A stretch of DNA of 24,383 nt, taken from NCBI GenBank assembly GCA_902787065.1, contig CADAFA010000006.1:1-24383 (forward strand), written 5' to 3'. The stretch comes from an uncultured Elusimicrobium sp. Its GTDB lineage: Bacteria; Elusimicrobiota; Elusimicrobia; Elusimicrobiales; Elusimicrobiaceae. Positions within the stretch are counted from its first letter, which is position 1, and each line of letters begins with the position of its first letter. A model generated the notes under the pieces. That model worked only from the letters and a program-made list of their open reading frames with translations. It was not told the origin of the DNA and ran no database searches. Shown piece after piece: positions 22,441 to 24,383 of this stretch. The position numbers and the translations under genes are program-made.

Positions 22441-24072
22441 ATGCCAAAACAAATTGTATTTTCTGAAACAGCCCGTGCAAAAATGAAAGCGGGTATTACA
22501 AAAGTAGCCGATGCGGTTAAGGTTACCCTTGGCCCCCGCGGCAGAAGTGTAGTTCTTGAAAAGAAATTTGGTTCACCCCTCATTATTGACGATGGTGTGA
22601 CCATTGCAAAAGATATTGAACTTGAAGATAAATTTGAAAATATGGGTGCGCAACTCATCCGTGAAGTTGCCTCAAAAACAAATGATGTTGCCGGTGACGG
22701 TACAACAACCGCAACAGTTCTTGCAAATGCCTTATTATCTGAAGGTATTAAAAATATTACTTCCGGAGCAAACCCAACTTTAGTTAAACGCGGTATTGAA
22801 AAAGCAGTTGAAGCTGTTAAAGAACAACTTAAAAAAATGCAGCATCCTGTTAAAACAAAACAGGAAAAAGCACAAATTGCCACAATTTCCGCTAATGATA
22901 AAGTTATCGGAGATTTAATTGCTGAAGCTATGGAAAAAGTCGGTTACGAAGGTGTTATTACTGTTGAAGAAGGTAAAACCGCAAATACCACTTTGGAAGT
23001 TGTTGAAGGTATGCAATTTGACCGCGGTTATATTTCACCTTATTTCGTAACAGATTCAGAACGTATGGAATGTGTTTTGGAAGATTGTGCCGTTATTATT
23101 ACAGATAAAAAGATTTCTTCCATGAACGAACTTTTACCCGTTTTGGAAAAAATCGTACAAGGCGGGCGCCAATTCCTAATTATCGCCGAAGATGTTGACG
23201 GTGAAGCCCTTGCAACTTTAGTTGTAAACCGCTTGCGCGGAACTTTAAAAGGTTGTGCAGTTAAAGCCCCAGGCTTTGGCGACAGACGTAAAGAAATGCT
23301 TGCCGATATTGCTGCTTTAACAGGGGGGGAAGTAATCAGCGAAGAACGTGGTTTAAAACTTGAAAATGCAACTCTTGAAATGCTCGGTAAAGCAAAACGC
23401 GTTATCATCGATAAAGAAAGCACAACCATCGTACATGGCGGCGGTAGCAAAAAAGCTGTTGAAGAACGTGCAGCTCAAATCAGAAAACAAATTGAACTTT
23501 CAACCTCTGATTATGATAAAGAAAAACTTCAGGAACGCTTGGCAAAACTTTCCGGCGGTGTAGCAGTAATCAATGTCGGTGCTGCCACAGAAACCGAACT
23601 TAAAGCCAAAAAAGCAAAAGTTGAAGATGCTAAAAACGCAACTAAAGCCGGTGTTGAAGAAGGATTAGTCCCCGGTGGCGGTGTTGCGTTAGTTCGCTGT
23701 GAAAAAGCTTTGGAAGGTTTAAAAGGCGAAAGTGAGGACGAACAAACAGGTATCAATATTGTTAAAAAAGCCTTAACTGCACCTTTGCGCCAAATTGCCG
23801 AAAACTCCGGTTTAGACGGCAGCGTTGTTGTGGAAAGAGTCCGCAACTTAAAAGGTAATGAAGGTTTTAATGCCGATACAGATACTTATGAAGACTTATT
23901 AAAAGCAGGTGTTGTTGACCCGGCAAAAGTGGTAAGAACCGCTTTGGAAAATGCCGCATCAATAGCCTCCACTGTGCTTTTAACTGAAGCCTTAATCGCA
24001 GATAAACCTGAAAAGAAAGATACACCAGCAATGCCCCCGATGGGCGGTATGGGCGGAATGGGAATGATGTAA
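22441..24072 (+). CDS. groL: Chaperonin GroEL (60 kDa)
   Basis: The ATP-driven double-ring chaperonin. The 543 residues have normal length and order: [39 protein letters not shown], the nucleotide motif [11 protein letters not shown] with D86, the apical domain with [19 protein letters not shown], and [13 protein letters not shown]. It ends in the usual flexible GGM-rich tail ([13 protein letters not shown]). TTAGGAG lies before the ATG. Codon choice looks more uniform than in its neighbours, as expected for a highly expressed gene. A 7-base G run is at 23323-23329. Confidence 0.99.
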   Translation: MPKQIVFSETARAKMKAGITKVADAVKVTLGPRGRSVVLEKKFGSPLIIDDGVTIAKDIELEDKFENMGAQLIREVASKTNDVAGDGTTTATVLANALLSEGIKNITSGANPTLVKRGIEKAVEAVKEQLKKMQHPVKTKQEKAQIATISANDKVIGDLIAEAMEKVGYEGVITVEEGKTANTTLEVVEGMQFDRGYISPYFVTDSERMECVLEDCAVIITDKKISSMNELLPVLEKIVQGGRQFLIIAEDVDGEALATLVVNRLRGTLKGCAVKAPGFGDRRKEMLADIAALTGGEVISEERGLKLENATLEMLGKAKRVIIDKESTTIVHGGGSKKAVEERAAQIRKQIELSTSDYDKEKLQERLAKLSGGVAVINVGAATETELKAKKAKVEDAKNATKAGVEEGLVPGGGVALVRCEKALEGLKGESEDEQTGINIVKKALTAPLRQIAENSGLDGSVVVERVRNLKGNEGFNADTDTYEDLLKAGVVDPAKVVRTALENAASIASTVLLTEALIADKPEKKDTPAMPPMGGMGGMGMM

Positions 24073-24095
24073 TTCCTTGACTTACGTTTAATATT

Positions 24096-24124
24096 AAGCC
24101 CCTGCTTTTACGGTGGGGGCTTTT
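24096..24124 (+). terminator. Intrinsic terminator of groES-groEL
   Basis: AAGCCCCTGC (24096-24105) pairs with bases 24113-24122 (two G-U pairs) over ten pairs with a seven-base loop, ending in four Ts. It lies 24 bases after the groL stop. Confidence 0.85.
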
Positions 24125-24168
24125 GTTATATAGGTCTTTTGGGTAATATTTAGTGGGTCTTAATACCC

Positions 24169-24197
24169 TTGCATTAATAACATACAAATTTTATAAT
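24169..24197 (+). promoter_or_regulatory. Promoter of the rightmost gene
   Basis: TTGCAT (24169-24174) and a perfect TATAAT (24192-24197) are 17 bases apart. The start near 24204 gives an 18-base leader with AAAGGAG ahead of the ATG at 24222. Confidence 0.7.
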
Positions 24198-24221
24198 TTT
24201 AGTAGAATGAAAGGAGTGTAT

Positions 24222-24383
24222 ATGAAGAAATTAGTAAGTGCTTTACTTTTTACTTTATGCTTATCCCCGTTAGGATTTGCCCAATTTGTTACGAATTTAC
24301 CTGGGCCTGAAATTCTTTCTTATTGGATGTCTCAATTATTGGTACAACCAGAATCTATGGATAATTTATATTTTACTGAAAAA
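24222..24383 (+). CDS. Exported protein, N-terminal fragment, unknown family
   Basis: Only the first 54 codons are in the window. They encode a clear signal peptide (MKKLVSALLFTLCLSPLGFA, cleavage likely before QF) followed by a short mature stretch containing PGPEILSYWMSQLL that I do not recognise. AAAGGAG precedes the ATG and a good promoter lies upstream, so expression looks independent of groEL. Confidence 0.75.
   Translation, partial: MKKLVSALLFTLCLSPLGFAQFVTNLPGPEILSYWMSQLLVQPESMDNLYFTEK

Noticed and set aside
24140..24167. Small GGGT...ACCC hairpin before the last gene as a regulatory element.
   Set aside because: Only four pairs, lying upstream of the promoter, so it would not be in the transcript.
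22425..24187. Long minus-strand open frames across groEL and its terminator.
   Set aside because: They mirror the biased codons of groEL, lack ribosome sites and have Ser/Ala/Pro-rich compositions typical of shadows.
1..24383. tRNA, rRNA, CRISPR arrays, insertion sequences, origin boxes.
   Set aside because: No cloverleaf, repeat-spacer array, transposase or cluster of DnaA boxes was seen on either strand.

Overview
The window looks like core chromosome of an AT-rich, Gram-negative-type (diderm) bacterium that makes LPS. The evidence is a lipid A acyltransferase, heptose and Kdo activation genes, outer-membrane-type lipoproteins and an AsmA protein. The type IV pilin, gene style and AT-richness resemble Elusimicrobium (phylum Elusimicrobiota). 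That placement is recognition from memory, not a database result. No tRNA, rRNA, CRISPR array, insertion sequence or prophage module was seen.

Layout, left to right. (1) 1-2229, minus strand: a type IV pilin cut by the window edge, preceded by a promoter whose spacer contains a 14-bp poly-T run; then a tightly packed operon of an LPG-synthase-type membrane protein, a single-domain response regulator and an ORF6N-domain protein. (2) 2274-5108, plus strand: uvrA, divergent from that operon across a 44-bp gap with a palindromic -10 region. (3) 5109-5394: a gene-free stretch with its own promoter and an elaborate fold (11-bp closing stem, inner stem, three-way junction) that can be replaced by a terminator hairpin, just ahead of a small TPR gene (5395-5802). 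This unidentified RNA is the best candidate for something undescribed. (4) 5849-11755: an envelope operon of overlapping genes: lpxL-like acyltransferase, gmhB, a DUF3108 lipoprotein, rfaE1, kdsB and pyrG. PyrG makes the CTP that KdsB uses. (5) 11798-14431: a Pal-like lipoprotein, a ClpP whose catalytic Asp appears replaced by Asn, and a PBP4-type carboxypeptidase. (6) 14570-16000: an exported protein of unknown family, ended by a strong terminator. (7) 16103-21964: DUF1232 (YkvA-like) protein, AsmA-like protein, PC4-domain protein, membrane Ser/Thr kinase and PP2C phosphatase, behind a near-consensus promoter that would give a leaderless message. (8) 22135-24072: groES-groEL behind a CIRCE-like operator and a long perfect inverted repeat, ended by a terminator. 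(9) 24222 to the edge: the start of an unidentified exported protein.

Most genes use good GGAG-type ribosome binding sites, and neighbours often overlap by ATGA. Several start codons given here lie inside longer open frames and were chosen by ribosome binding site, signal peptide and family fit. No gene-free stretch exceeds 300 bases.
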